From Lentisphaeria bacterium UBA1732 (GTDB lineage Bacteria > Verrucomicrobiota > Lentisphaeria > Victivallales > UBA1829): DNA of 56,049 nucleotides. The position numbers and the translations under genes were made by a program. The stretch is from NCBI GenBank assembly GCA_002315855.1, contig DCIG01000043.1:1-56049 (forward strand). The letters run 5' to 3'. Positions 44,246 to 51,645 of the stretch are shown piece by piece; positions within the stretch are counted from its first letter, which is position 1; every line of letters begins with the position of its first letter. The notes under the pieces were generated by a model. It had not been told where the DNA came from. It worked only from the letters and a program-made list of their open reading frames with translations, and searched no databases.

Positions 44246-45445
44246 ATGAAAACATTGTACCAGATTTTGCTTGCAGCACTGACCGGAGCGTGTGCCGCCG
44301 GACTTGTGCTGAAAACAACCGAAGACCCGTCTGCACCGGCAATTCAGCAGGTCGTACAGCCCACGGCGGTGAATATGATGAATTCCGCCGCAAATACGGG
44401 TGCAAATTTGCCGCAGGCCGTGTCCAATGCGGCACCGGGAAACGGATTCACAGCGGCAATCAACAAAGCGATGCCGGCTGTCGTATGCGTTTCCATCCAG
44501 AAAGTAGTGGGACTGCGCGACCGGAATTTCTTCAATCCGACCATGCGCTACTACAAAGTTCCCGCAGGAATCGGGTCCGGTTTTTTCGTGCGCGGAGACG
44601 GCTATATCCTGACAAACAACCACGTGATCAGCGGCGTCGGCAACGGCTCTGTACTGGTAACCGACAAAAACGGACATGAATATCAGGCAGAAATCATCGG
44701 CGCAGACCCGGCTTCGGATTTGGCTGTCATCAAAGTCAAACATCCCGATGGAGGGACGTTCCCGACGCTGGCATTTGCAGACCCGTCATCCATTGCAATC
44801 GGACAATGGGCAATTGCAATCGGGGCACCATTTGAGCTGGAATACAGCGTTACCGCAGGAATTGTTTCCAGCGTGAGACGTTCGTCCGTGGGTGTCAATA
44901 TTTACGAGAACTACATTCAGACCGATGCTTCGGTCAATCCCGGAAATTCGGGCGGACCACTGCTGAATGCGAACGGGGATGTCATCGGCGTGAATGACTG
45001 CATTCTGACCCCGAATCAGGGCAGTATCGGCATTTCCTTTGCCGTTTCCCCGGAGATTGCAAAATCGGTAGCGGAAAAACTGATTGCGGATGGACATATC
45101 GACCGACCGTGGCTCGGCATCATGGGAAATCAGCCGACCGCACTTCGCAGTGCCGCGTCCGGCGCATCGCCTGAAAAAGGCGTAACGATTCTGGATTCTT
45201 TCCGCGATTCCCCAGCGGACAAAGCGGGACTGCGGCGCGGCGACGTCATTGTATCAATCAACGGGACGGAATTAGACGGAGCACATGAGCTGCGCAATCT
45301 GATTCTGGATATGGAGCCGGGAAGCAAAATCAAGCTCGGATTCCGCAGAAACAATCTGCTGAGAGAATGTGAAACCGAACTTTCTGCGGCACCTGGAAAC
45401 TGGTTCCGGATGATTCCGTCCATCGATTATGCCATCCCGTTGTAA
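44246..45445 (+). CDS. HtrA/DegP-type periplasmic serine protease with one PDZ domain
   Basis: 399 residues. A hydrophobic N-terminus (QILLAALTGACAAGLVL) anchors or exports it. The trypsin-like S1C domain shows His in LTNNHVISG near residue 127, Asp in ASDLAVIKV and Ser in NPGNSGGPLLN near residue 235. One PDZ domain follows (GLRRGDVIVSINGTELDG). It degrades misfolded envelope proteins. Single-PDZ forms resemble DegS/HhoA rather than the two-PDZ DegP. AAGGAGG precedes the ATG, and a terminator follows. Confidence 0.94.
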   Translation: MKTLYQILLAALTGACAAGLVLKTTEDPSAPAIQQVVQPTAVNMMNSAANTGANLPQAVSNAAPGNGFTAAINKAMPAVVCVSIQKVVGLRDRNFFNPTMRYYKVPAGIGSGFFVRGDGYILTNNHVISGVGNGSVLVTDKNGHEYQAEIIGADPASDLAVIKVKHPDGGTFPTLAFADPSSIAIGQWAIAIGAPFELEYSVTAGIVSSVRRSSVGVNIYENYIQTDASVNPGNSGGPLLNANGDVIGVNDCILTPNQGSIGISFAVSPEIAKSVAEKLIADGHIDRPWLGIMGNQPTALRSAASGASPEKGVTILDSFRDSPADKAGLRRGDVIVSINGTELDGAHELRNLILDMEPGSKIKLGFRRNNLLRECETELSAAPGNWFRMIPSIDYAIPL

Positions 45446-45522
45446 ATGAGGGAAAACAACTCATTTCCGCAAATCAGAATGAAGAAAGAACAGAATGCGG
45501 ATTTGAGTTGAACCTAACACAG

Positions 45523-45571
45523 GGCATCTCTGTTCGTCCATCGTGAAAAATGAGAGCAGAGATACCTTTTT
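45523..45571 (+). terminator. Terminator after the HtrA gene
   Basis: GGCATCTCTG (45523-45532) and CAGAGATACC (45557-45566) pair with one mismatch over a 24-nt loop, then T5. Confidence 0.7.
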
Positions 45572-45589
45572 GTCCATGTCTTATCAAAC

Positions 45590-45633
45590 GAGCTGATTAC
45601 AAATCTTCCGTCAATGGATTTTGAAATCAGCTC
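45590..45633. repeat. Copy of the dispersed GAGCTGATT/AATCAGCTC inverted repeat
   Basis: GAGCTGATTACAAATC (45590-45605) is complementary to GATTTTGAAATCAGCTC (45617-45633) with a bulge and one mismatch; loop 11 nt. The clearest short copy in the window. It lies 33 bases before the phosphatase-family ATG. Confidence 0.65.
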
Positions 45634-45666
45634 AAACCATTTGAAATACCGGAGAACTGACCAGAA

Positions 45667-46452
45667 ATGAGTGAATTACTGAAAGAAGCAGAAATCATTG
45701 CCCGTGCGGCAGGTGCAGAGGCAATGAAATACTATAACCATATCCGTGCCAATACGGTGGTGCATAAGGGAAATGCAAAAGACCTGGTTTCCACAGCGGA
45801 TAAAGCAGTGGAAAGTCTGATTACGAAAATGATTCATGAGCGGTTTCCCGATCATGCGGTGTTCGGGGAAGAATATGGCCGCTCCATGGAAAATTCGCGA
45901 TACTGCTGGGTGGTCGATCCCATTGACGGGACACTTTCCTTCGTGAGAAATCAGCCGTATTTTTCGGTGTCCATCGCGGTCAAAAAAGACGGGGAGCCGG
46001 TCGCCGGATGTGTTTTTGCTCCCAGACTGGATTTGATTTTTACGGCGGAGAAAGGGCAGGGCGCATTTGAAAACGGTCAGCCGATTCATGCGGCGGAGTG
46101 CACCGATATGGCGGAGGCGGTCTGCGGAACAGGTTTCGCCTGCCTGCGAGCGGGGCTGAAAGAAAACAATATGCCGATTTGCGACAGAATTTTCCCTGTG
46201 GTGCGGGATATTAAGCGGTGCGGGTCGGCGGCGATTGATTTGTGTTTTGTGGCTTCCGGACGATACGACGCTTTCTGGGAAATCGCATTGCAGGAATACG
46301 ATGTCGCCGCAGGGGCATTGATTGCGTCAGAAGCAGGGGCGCAAGTATGCGATATGACAGGCGGGGAAGACTATCCGTTCCGGGGGATTCTCTGCACGAA
46401 TCAGGCATTGCAGGGACAGTTCCTGCCGTATTTCAACGTGGTGAAACTGTAA
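45667..46452 (+). CDS. Inositol-monophosphatase family sugar phosphatase
   Basis: 261 residues, FIG-superfamily Mg2+ phosphatase. Metal ligands: Glu in FGEEYGRS near residue 67, DPIDGTLSF near 85, and the distal Asp in the EYDVAAGALIASEAGA block near 210. GSAAIDLCFVASGRYDAFWE near 185 shapes the substrate pocket. Members act on inositol phosphate, histidinol phosphate or fructose bisphosphate and cannot be told apart here. It stands alone, with GGAG 13 bases before the ATG. Confidence 0.88.
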   Translation: MSELLKEAEIIARAAGAEAMKYYNHIRANTVVHKGNAKDLVSTADKAVESLITKMIHERFPDHAVFGEEYGRSMENSRYCWVVDPIDGTLSFVRNQPYFSVSIAVKKDGEPVAGCVFAPRLDLIFTAEKGQGAFENGQPIHAAECTDMAEAVCGTGFACLRAGLKENNMPICDRIFPVVRDIKRCGSAAIDLCFVASGRYDAFWEIALQEYDVAAGALIASEAGAQVCDMTGGEDYPFRGILCTNQALQGQFLPYFNVVKL

Positions 46453-46526
46453 AAGAGCCGGGATTTATCGGACAGGTCTGCCATAATCCGGCGAAAATAA
46501 AAAAACGAATCTTTTTGCGGAATTAT

Positions 46527-46554
46527 TTGTTATTCCGGAAAAAGAGGATATAGT
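46527..46554 (+). promoter_or_regulatory. Promoter of purT
   Basis: TTGTTA (46527-46532), 16 bases, TATAGT (46549-46554). Leader to the ATG is about 155 nt. Confidence 0.65.
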
Positions 46555-46578
46555 AATATAAGTTCATCATAAAAACAT

Positions 46579-46679
46579 GACGCTTCCGGCATGGCCTGAA
46601 GTGTCGATATGGATGTCTTTTGCTGTTCGCTGTGTTTTCCGGGAACTGTCGGGAAACGGAAGAATTTCCAAAAGACATC
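46579..46679 (+). ncRNA. Candidate structured leader RNA of purT
   Basis: Two stems are visible after the promoter. GACGCTTC (46579-46586) pairs with GAAGTGTC (46598-46605), and a perfect 11-bp closing stem GATGTCTTTTG (46612-46622)/CAAAAGACATC (46669-46679) encloses a loop with competing helices (TTTTCC with GGGAAA, or TTCCG with CGGAA). Such alternate pairings are common in riboswitches, but no known purine, PRPP or folate aptamer is recognised, and no intrinsic terminator follows. Confidence 0.45.
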
Positions 46680-46715
46680 GTAACCAAAAATAAAAATTGA
46701 AGAGAGGTTCTCGAA

Positions 46716-47891
46716 ATGCTTGGTACCGCTTTAACCCCCAGTGCGACAAAAGTATTGTTCTGCGGCTCTGGCGAGCTTGGTAAAGAAGTTATGATTGCCA
46801 TGCAGCGTCTCGGCGTGGAAGTCATTGCTGTAGACCGCTATGCAAATGCCCCCGGAATGCAGGTGGCGCATCGTTCGTATACCATCAATATGCTGGATGG
46901 CGCCGCTTTGCGCAAGGTCATCGAAACGGAAAAACCTGATTTTGTGGTGCCGGAAGTGGAAGCAATTGCGACGGATACTCTGGTGGAACTGGAAAAAGAA
47001 GGCTATCACATCATTCCGACCGCCCGTGCAACACGTCTGACCATGAACCGTGAAGGCATCCGCCGTCTTGCCGCAGAGGAACTCGGACTTCCGACCAGTG
47101 AATACCGTTTCGCGGGAACAGAAGAAGAGTTCAAGGCCGCAGTGAAAGAAATCGGCATTCCGTGCGTGGTGAAGCCGATTATGAGCTCCTCCGGTCATGG
47201 ACAAAGCACAGTGAAATCCGAAGCCGACATCGAACATGCGTGGAAATTCGCACAGGAAGACGGACGAGCCAAAGGCTGTCGCGTCATCGTGGAAAAATTT
47301 GTGGATTTCGACTATGAAATCACACAGCTGACCGTGCGTCATGTGGGCGGCACGTCTTTCCTTGAGCCCGTTGGACATCATCAGGTGAACGGCGACTATC
47401 AGGAATCCTGGCAGCCCCAGCCCATGAGCCCCGCGGCAAAAGAAGAAGCCCGCCGCATCGCGAAAACAATCACAGATGCTTTGGGCGGCCGCGGTATTTT
47501 CGGCGTGGAACTTTTCATCAAGGGCGACAAGGTGATTTTCAGTGAAGTCAGCCCGCGTCCTCATGATACCGGCATGGTAACGATGATTTCGCAGAACATG
47601 TCAGAATTTGAACTTCATGCCCGTGCGATTCTCGGTCTCCCGATTCCTGAAATCGTATTCTACGGTCCGTCTGCCTCCAAGGCAATTGTGGTGGAAGGCA
47701 AATCCAACTGCGTAACGTTTGATATAGCAGATGCTTTGAAAGAGCCGATGACGGATATTCGTCTTTTCGGAAAGCCGTTTGTGGATGGACACCGCCGCAT
47801 GGGCGTGTGCCTGGCTCGCGGCAAAGATGTTCAGGAAGCCGTTGCAAAAGTTTTCGCAATGCGTTCTCAGGTCAAAGCTGAACTGAAATAA
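46716..47891 (+). CDS. purT: Formate-dependent phosphoribosylglycinamide formyltransferase
   Basis: 391-residue ATP-grasp enzyme. The N-terminal LFCGSGELGKEVMIAMQRL and VEVIAVDRYANAPGMQVAH are family-diagnostic. SSSGHGQSTVKSEAD is the ATP-grasp loop, GGRGIFGVELFIKGD and EVSPRPHDTGMVTM carry metal ligands. It makes formyl-GAR from GAR, formate and ATP in purine synthesis, avoiding formyl-tetrahydrofolate. GAGAGG lies before the ATG. Monocistronic, behind a structured leader. Confidence 0.95.
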   Translation: MLGTALTPSATKVLFCGSGELGKEVMIAMQRLGVEVIAVDRYANAPGMQVAHRSYTINMLDGAALRKVIETEKPDFVVPEVEAIATDTLVELEKEGYHIIPTARATRLTMNREGIRRLAAEELGLPTSEYRFAGTEEEFKAAVKEIGIPCVVKPIMSSSGHGQSTVKSEADIEHAWKFAQEDGRAKGCRVIVEKFVDFDYEITQLTVRHVGGTSFLEPVGHHQVNGDYQESWQPQPMSPAAKEEARRIAKTITDALGGRGIFGVELFIKGDKVIFSEVSPRPHDTGMVTMISQNMSEFELHARAILGLPIPEIVFYGPSASKAIVVEGKSNCVTFDIADALKEPMTDIRLFGKPFVDGHRRMGVCLARGKDVQEAVAKVFAMRSQVKAELK

Positions 47892-47908
47892 GCCTGACCG
47901 GCATCGCC

Positions 47909-48006
47909 GCAGATATGCCGTGATTCTGCCGACTGCACAGCCGGCAGAACCAGTTCGTATCTGCCTGAAATCAGGGTATCTCGATTCTTTCGGAATGGAG
48001 ATACCC
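47909..48006 (+). other. Multi-hairpin segment between purT and the ketosynthase locus
   Basis: GCAGATA (47909-47915) pairs with TATCTGC (47958-47964), enclosing TTCTGCCG (47924-47931)/CGGCAGAA (47942-47949). A third perfect stem GGGTATCTC (47974-47982)/GAGATACCC (47998-48006) follows. No T-run is present. It could be a leader structure for the next gene or a purT 3' end. Confidence 0.5.
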
Positions 48007-48028
48007 GAAAATCTGAAAGCAAAAACGA

Positions 48029-48523
48029 ATGATTGAACAAAATCCTATTCCCGCACCGCCGGCGGACAACGCTGATTTTCCGCTGCCGGAGGGCCTGAAA
48101 GAACGTATTCCCTTTCACTGTACGGAATTGCTTCCTCACGGTGCTCCGTTTGCTTTGATTGACACGATTACCGATATATGGCACGACGGCGGGGAAACGG
48201 TTTCCGTGGTTCACAGCGACAATCCTGTTGCAGACAGTCAGGGACATATCGGCAACGAGGCTCTGATTGAATATGCGGCACAATCCTGCGCCGTAATTGA
48301 TTCCAGTCTCAGCGACAATGAGCGGCATCCCGGTTTTCTGGTGGAAGTCATGGACTCCCGCTACGGCGAAACGGCATCGGTCGGTGATGAAATCAAGGTG
48401 CGTGTATCGACGAGCCGCAAACGCGGACAGTTCCGCGTGGTTGTTTACCATGTATGCGTCAACGGGAAATTCGCGGCGGAAGGCTCGATGAAGCTGTGTA
48501 TGGTGGAAAACGATACCCTGTGA
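48029..48523 (+). CDS. ApeP-like 3-hydroxyacyl-ACP dehydratase (hot-dog fold)
   Basis: 164 residues. ELLPHGAPFALIDTITDIW near residue 31 matches the hot-dog dehydratase opening, and QGHIGNEALIEYAAQSCAV near 72 fits the ApeP branch, in which a conserved Glu lies in the central helix. Such proteins remove water from 3-hydroxyacyl-ACP in aryl-polyene pathways. The family call is by eye. No Shine-Dalgarno lies before the ATG. It precedes three related fatty-acid-type genes on the same strand, separated from them by a 380-base gap with its own promoter. Confidence 0.72.
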   Translation: MIEQNPIPAPPADNADFPLPEGLKERIPFHCTELLPHGAPFALIDTITDIWHDGGETVSVVHSDNPVADSQGHIGNEALIEYAAQSCAVIDSSLSDNERHPGFLVEVMDSRYGETASVGDEIKVRVSTSRKRGQFRVVVYHVCVNGKFAAEGSMKLCMVENDTL

Positions 48524-48562
48524 GCGAATTCCAGTGTAATTGTTTTTTCGTGTATGCGGGAG

Positions 48563-48604
48563 AAACGGGGAAACCTGAAAAAGACGGTGTTTTCCCGTTT
48601 TGCG
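48563..48604 (+). terminator. Probable terminator of the ApeP-like gene
   Basis: AAACGGGGAAACC (48563-48575) pairs imperfectly with GGTGTTTTCCCGTTT (48586-48600); only a short T-tract follows. Confidence 0.5.
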
Positions 48605-48646
48605 CATATTGATTCGTAAAAATGGGGATTTTTTTGCAAATTTAAC

Positions 48647-48675
48647 TGGAAAAAAACAGTTTTCCGGTATATAAT
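48647..48675 (+). promoter_or_regulatory. Promoter of the ketosynthase operon or of a short leader RNA
   Basis: TATAAT (48670-48675) with a poor -35 TGGAAA (48647-48652) at 17 bases. An inverted repeat CTGGAAAA/TTTTCCGG (48646-48667) covers the spacer and could be an operator. Confidence 0.5.
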
Positions 48676-48733
48676 AAATAATCACTTTTTTCGGAAGCGG
48701 AAAAGGTGAAGCAAAGGTAAATCATTTCATTGC

Positions 48734-48818
48734 CTGTGATATTTTCACAGTGAGCAGTTCTGATTCAGAAATTTCGCGACGGCAGTAAAAGGAAGTCGCG
48801 CGAAACGGTTATTTTTTT
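48734..48818 (+). other. Leader hairpins ending in a T7 run upstream of the ketosynthase genes
   Basis: CTGTGA/TCACAG (48734-48750) and CGCGAC (48775-48780)/GTCGCG (48795-48800) hairpins, with TTTTTTT at 48812-48818. Together with the -10 at 48670 they could define a leader or small RNA of about 135 nt, or an attenuator. The T-run is 11 bases from the stem, so termination is uncertain. Confidence 0.4.
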
Positions 48819-48905
48819 CATCGGAATGCACTGTGCGAAACCATGGACGGCGAATGAATTGAGCTTGTCTCAAACAGATGAACAAATTAAGGAGAATCAC
48901 CTGAA

Positions 48906-49292
48906 ATGGATATAACTGCTGAACTTGACTCACTTTTCGATGCAGCGGGATATTCGGCAAACGGCACGGGGGAATGTGTTTTGACGTTTCCGCCTTCCTT
49001 TCCTGCATTTCGGGGGCATTTTCCTGATCATCCCATTCTGGCGGGAATTGTTCAGTTGACCGTAATCCGCCGCATGGCGGAACGCCATTCAGGCTGTGCC
49101 TTGCGACTGAATGAGCTGCGACGCGTCAAATATCTGCGTTTGATTTTGCCGGATATGCCGGTTAAAATTTCCTTAACGACAAGCGAACCGGATGAAAACG
49201 GAAGCATCATCGTGGAAGCCCTGATTGAAAATGAACAGGGGGAAAAGATGACATCCGCTTCTGTTTCGTACACAAAGAATCAACTTGCATAA
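48906..49292 (+). CDS. ApeI/FabZ-like hot-dog dehydratase
   Basis: 128 residues. FRGHFPDHPILAGIVQLTV near residue 38 is the FabZ/FabA-type active-site block, with the catalytic His in GHFPDHP. In FabZ the partner Glu lies in the following helix; here that position is less clear. It resembles ApeI, the second dehydratase of aryl-polyene clusters. AAGGAG lies 8 bases before the ATG. The next gene, a ketosynthase, begins 55 bases later. Confidence 0.8.
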   Translation: MDITAELDSLFDAAGYSANGTGECVLTFPPSFPAFRGHFPDHPILAGIVQLTVIRRMAERHSGCALRLNELRRVKYLRLILPDMPVKISLTTSEPDENGSIIVEALIENEQGEKMTSASVSYTKNQLA

Positions 49293-49347
49293 GAAAACCC
49301 AATCCTTATGCAAACAGAAACGCCTATCATGAAACGGTTCGGAAACG

Positions 49348-50460
49348 ATGATTGATCGCACACCATGGATCGTGGACTGCGATCTCTACAATACATTCGG
49401 CAAAGGGGTTGAACCGACCTGGGAAGCCATGCTTGCCCAAAAAGATCATTTCACCGAATGCAATCGTTTCCACAATGAACGCTTCCATCATTGTTACGCC
49501 GCAATTGCGGAAGGTGCGGATGCACGAGGGATTGAGCATATTCCTGAAGTTTTTCTGGAGTATCTCGCGTGCGCCGCGAAAAAAATGCCGGATGATGCGG
49601 AAGTGATTCTTGCCAGCACCATTGGTCTGATTGATCAGCTGGACAATCCTGAAAACAGATGCACCTCGGACCTGCTGTTGGAACGTGCGCTGAAAATCCT
49701 GAACAAAAAAACGGGACGAGTGATTTCAGCGGCCTGTGCCTCAGTCAATACGTCATTTGCCTCATTGAATCACCTGATTCGCCGTGGAAATCTGGACTCC
49801 GCCATTGTCATTGGCACGGATTATGTCAGCGAATTCATCTATTCCGGATTTTCGACCTTGCGCGCTCTTGCTTCGGGGACGGTTCATCCATACGACAAGA
49901 CACGGGACGGTCTTCAGCTTGGTGACAGCGGTGCGCTTGTATCGGTTTGTGCGGCATATAAAGCGCGTGAGCTGGGATTGAAGCCGCGGGCGGCAATTGC
50001 CGGGGCCGGATGTTCCTGCGATGCGTATCACATCACTGCGCCGAATCCGAATGGCGACGGACTGATTCAGGCGATTCAGGCGGCTCTCCATTCAGCGGGG
50101 CTGACACCGCAGGATATTGGGGCGGTCATCGGGCATGGAACAGGGACACTCTACAATGACTCCATGGAGTTAAAGGCTCTGCATCATTTCTTCGGAACAC
50201 AGGGCATCCCGCTGTTGTCGGTCAAGGGCAATACGGGGCATACGCTGGCCGGGGCAGGATTAATGCAAATGCTTGTGGCATTGAAAATGATTGAAACGGG
50301 GATGATTCCTCCTCAGAACGGCATTGTGTCTCCTGAACCGGAAGCCGAACATTATGTTTCAACGGAAGTTCGTCGTTTGTCGATTCCGCGTGTTCTGTGC
50401 ATGAATTCAGGGTTCGGCGGGCTGAATGCCGCCGTGATAGTGGAAGGGGTACAAGGATGA
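49348..50460 (+). CDS. Beta-ketoacyl-ACP synthase (KAS I/II type)
   Basis: 370 residues with the complete thiolase-fold triad: nucleophile Cys in SAACASVNTSF near residue 131, His in GHGTGTLYNDSMELKAL near 265, and His in VKGNTGHTLAGAG near 300. The end GFGGLNAAVIV matches the family. It is somewhat shorter than FabF at the N-terminus. It would condense malonyl-ACP with an acyl primer. In an operon with two dehydratase-like proteins and a cysteine-less partner, it resembles aryl-polyene or polyketide-type extension. Its stop overlaps the next start (ATGA). Confidence 0.88.
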   Translation: MIDRTPWIVDCDLYNTFGKGVEPTWEAMLAQKDHFTECNRFHNERFHHCYAAIAEGADARGIEHIPEVFLEYLACAAKKMPDDAEVILASTIGLIDQLDNPENRCTSDLLLERALKILNKKTGRVISAACASVNTSFASLNHLIRRGNLDSAIVIGTDYVSEFIYSGFSTLRALASGTVHPYDKTRDGLQLGDSGALVSVCAAYKARELGLKPRAAIAGAGCSCDAYHITAPNPNGDGLIQAIQAALHSAGLTPQDIGAVIGHGTGTLYNDSMELKALHHFFGTQGIPLLSVKGNTGHTLAGAGLMQMLVALKMIETGMIPPQNGIVSPEPEAEHYVSTEVRRLSIPRVLCMNSGFGGLNAAVIVEGVQG

Positions 50461-51092
50461 ATATGCCGCATGTCTATCACTGGGAAATTGCGGGTGCATC
50501 CGTCCTGACCGGGGCAGAAATCCGAACATTCCGGAAAAAACTGAGTTTTCTCTCCGATGATATGCCGGGATTGCGTGATTTGGTTTTATCGCAGTCGCAG
50601 GAAACGGATATTCCGCATCGTGTCGCGATGGATGATTTCCGACGCGGCGATTACAAAATGCGTGCCTATCTGCTGAACATCATTGCGTCCCATCAGGATG
50701 CAGGATTGGACACCGTGGAAAAAACATCGGTGATTGATTTCGGAAGATGCGGATGTCATGAGGAAAATGTCCGTTATTTTCAGGATTATCACGCACATGA
50801 ACGCCATAGAGGAAGCGGGCATCTTTTTGTCGGGACTCTTCCCACAACGCCGGTTTGCGAGGCGGCAATCAGCCTGAATCTTCATGGTCCGGTATACTAT
50901 CTCAATGCGATGAATCGTTTCGATGTCCTGTGGAATGAGATTGAAATGCTTTTGGAATGTATGCAAATGCAGCGGGTTGTCGTCTGCAATTATACAGGAG
51001 AAAGACTGGTAACATTCCTTGCGGTTCCCGGAGAAATCCAAATTGCAGATGGTGCAGGGATGGACGATGTCCTGCGCATGATTTCAGAATAA
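50457..51092 (+). CDS. Ketosynthase-like partner without active-site cysteine (Ketoacyl-synt_2 type)
   Basis: 211 residues from the ATG at 50457, overlapping the ketosynthase stop. LFVGTLPTTPVCEAAISLNL then HGPVYYLNAMNRFD align with the N-terminal half of ketosynthases. The place of the nucleophilic Cys reads YLNAM, so no condensing activity is expected. The protein ends before the C-terminal half. PF13723-type proteins of this shape occur in aryl-polyene clusters, where one possible role is as a chain-length-factor-like partner. Heterodimer with the preceding ketosynthase is inference. Confidence 0.72.
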   Translation: MNMPHVYHWEIAGASVLTGAEIRTFRKKLSFLSDDMPGLRDLVLSQSQETDIPHRVAMDDFRRGDYKMRAYLLNIIASHQDAGLDTVEKTSVIDFGRCGCHEENVRYFQDYHAHERHRGSGHLFVGTLPTTPVCEAAISLNLHGPVYYLNAMNRFDVLWNEIEMLLECMQMQRVVVCNYTGERLVTFLAVPGEIQIADGAGMDDVLRMISE

Positions 51093-51103
51093 GAGGTGAT
51101 TTT

Positions 51104-51499
51104 ATGAATCAGGAAGTAAAAGTCGCACCTTGCGGTCTGCTCTGTTCACATTGTGATGCTTACCGCGCAACACAGATGAATGACCCCGAAAAATATGAGC
51201 TCGTGGCGGCGAAATGGCGGGAACTGAATCACTGCGATGAAATTAAGGCGGAACACATCCCCTGCGATGGATGTATGAGCAAAGACGGACGCAAGACTGT
51301 TTTCTGCCTGTACATGTGCAAAATCCGTCAGTGCATACTGTCCAAAGGCTATCAGGTCTGTTCAGAATGTCCGGAGTTTGAAACCTGCGAGACTTTCAAC
51401 GGATTTTTTGAGCATTCGCCCGAAGGTCAGAAAAAAGCGGTCAAACAGCTGTTGAACGCCATTAAGGAAATGGAGGAGAATACCCCATCCGTATTCTGA
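51104..51499 (+). CDS. Cysteine-rich DUF3795 protein
   Basis: 131 residues from the ATG at 51104 (AGAGGTG upstream). VAPCGLLCSHCDAYRATQ at the start, then CDGCMSKDG, CKIRQCILSKGYQVCSECP and FETCETF give the cysteine pattern of DUF3795, which probably binds zinc or an Fe-S cluster. Function unknown. It lies 11 bases after the ketosynthase-like gene, so it could be in the same transcript, and is closed by a strong terminator. Confidence 0.85.
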   Translation: MNQEVKVAPCGLLCSHCDAYRATQMNDPEKYELVAAKWRELNHCDEIKAEHIPCDGCMSKDGRKTVFCLYMCKIRQCILSKGYQVCSECPEFETCETFNGFFEHSPEGQKKAVKQLLNAIKEMEENTPSVF

Positions 51500-51523
51500 C
51501 TGACTGCCGATTGAAATGCTTCA

Positions 51524-51579
51524 GGCAAAGATTGATTCTGCACGAATGAGCTGCAGAATCGTCTTTGCCTTTATTTTTT
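51524..51579 (+). terminator. Terminator of the ketosynthase/DUF3795 operon
   Basis: GGCAAAGATTGATTCTGC (51524-51541) pairs with GCAGAATCGTCTTTGCC (51553-51569) with few mismatches, then TTTATTTTTT. Confidence 0.9.
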
Positions 51580-51584
51580 GAGCG

Positions 51585-51616
51585 AAAAAAGGGTATCCCC
51601 GTGCAAAGGGATACCC
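51585..51616 (-). terminator. Terminator of the DUF4380-like gene
   Basis: GGGTATCCC (51591-51599) and GGGATACCC (51608-51616), with a T6 run on the minus strand (51585-51590). Confidence 0.9.
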
Positions 51617-51645
51617 GGATTATTTGCGGAGTCTGTCCGAAGAAA

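Noticed and set aside
48735..48749. CRP-like site TGTGA-TCACA
   Set aside because: Spacing is five bases rather than six, and it lies downstream of the likely start; treated as a hairpin.
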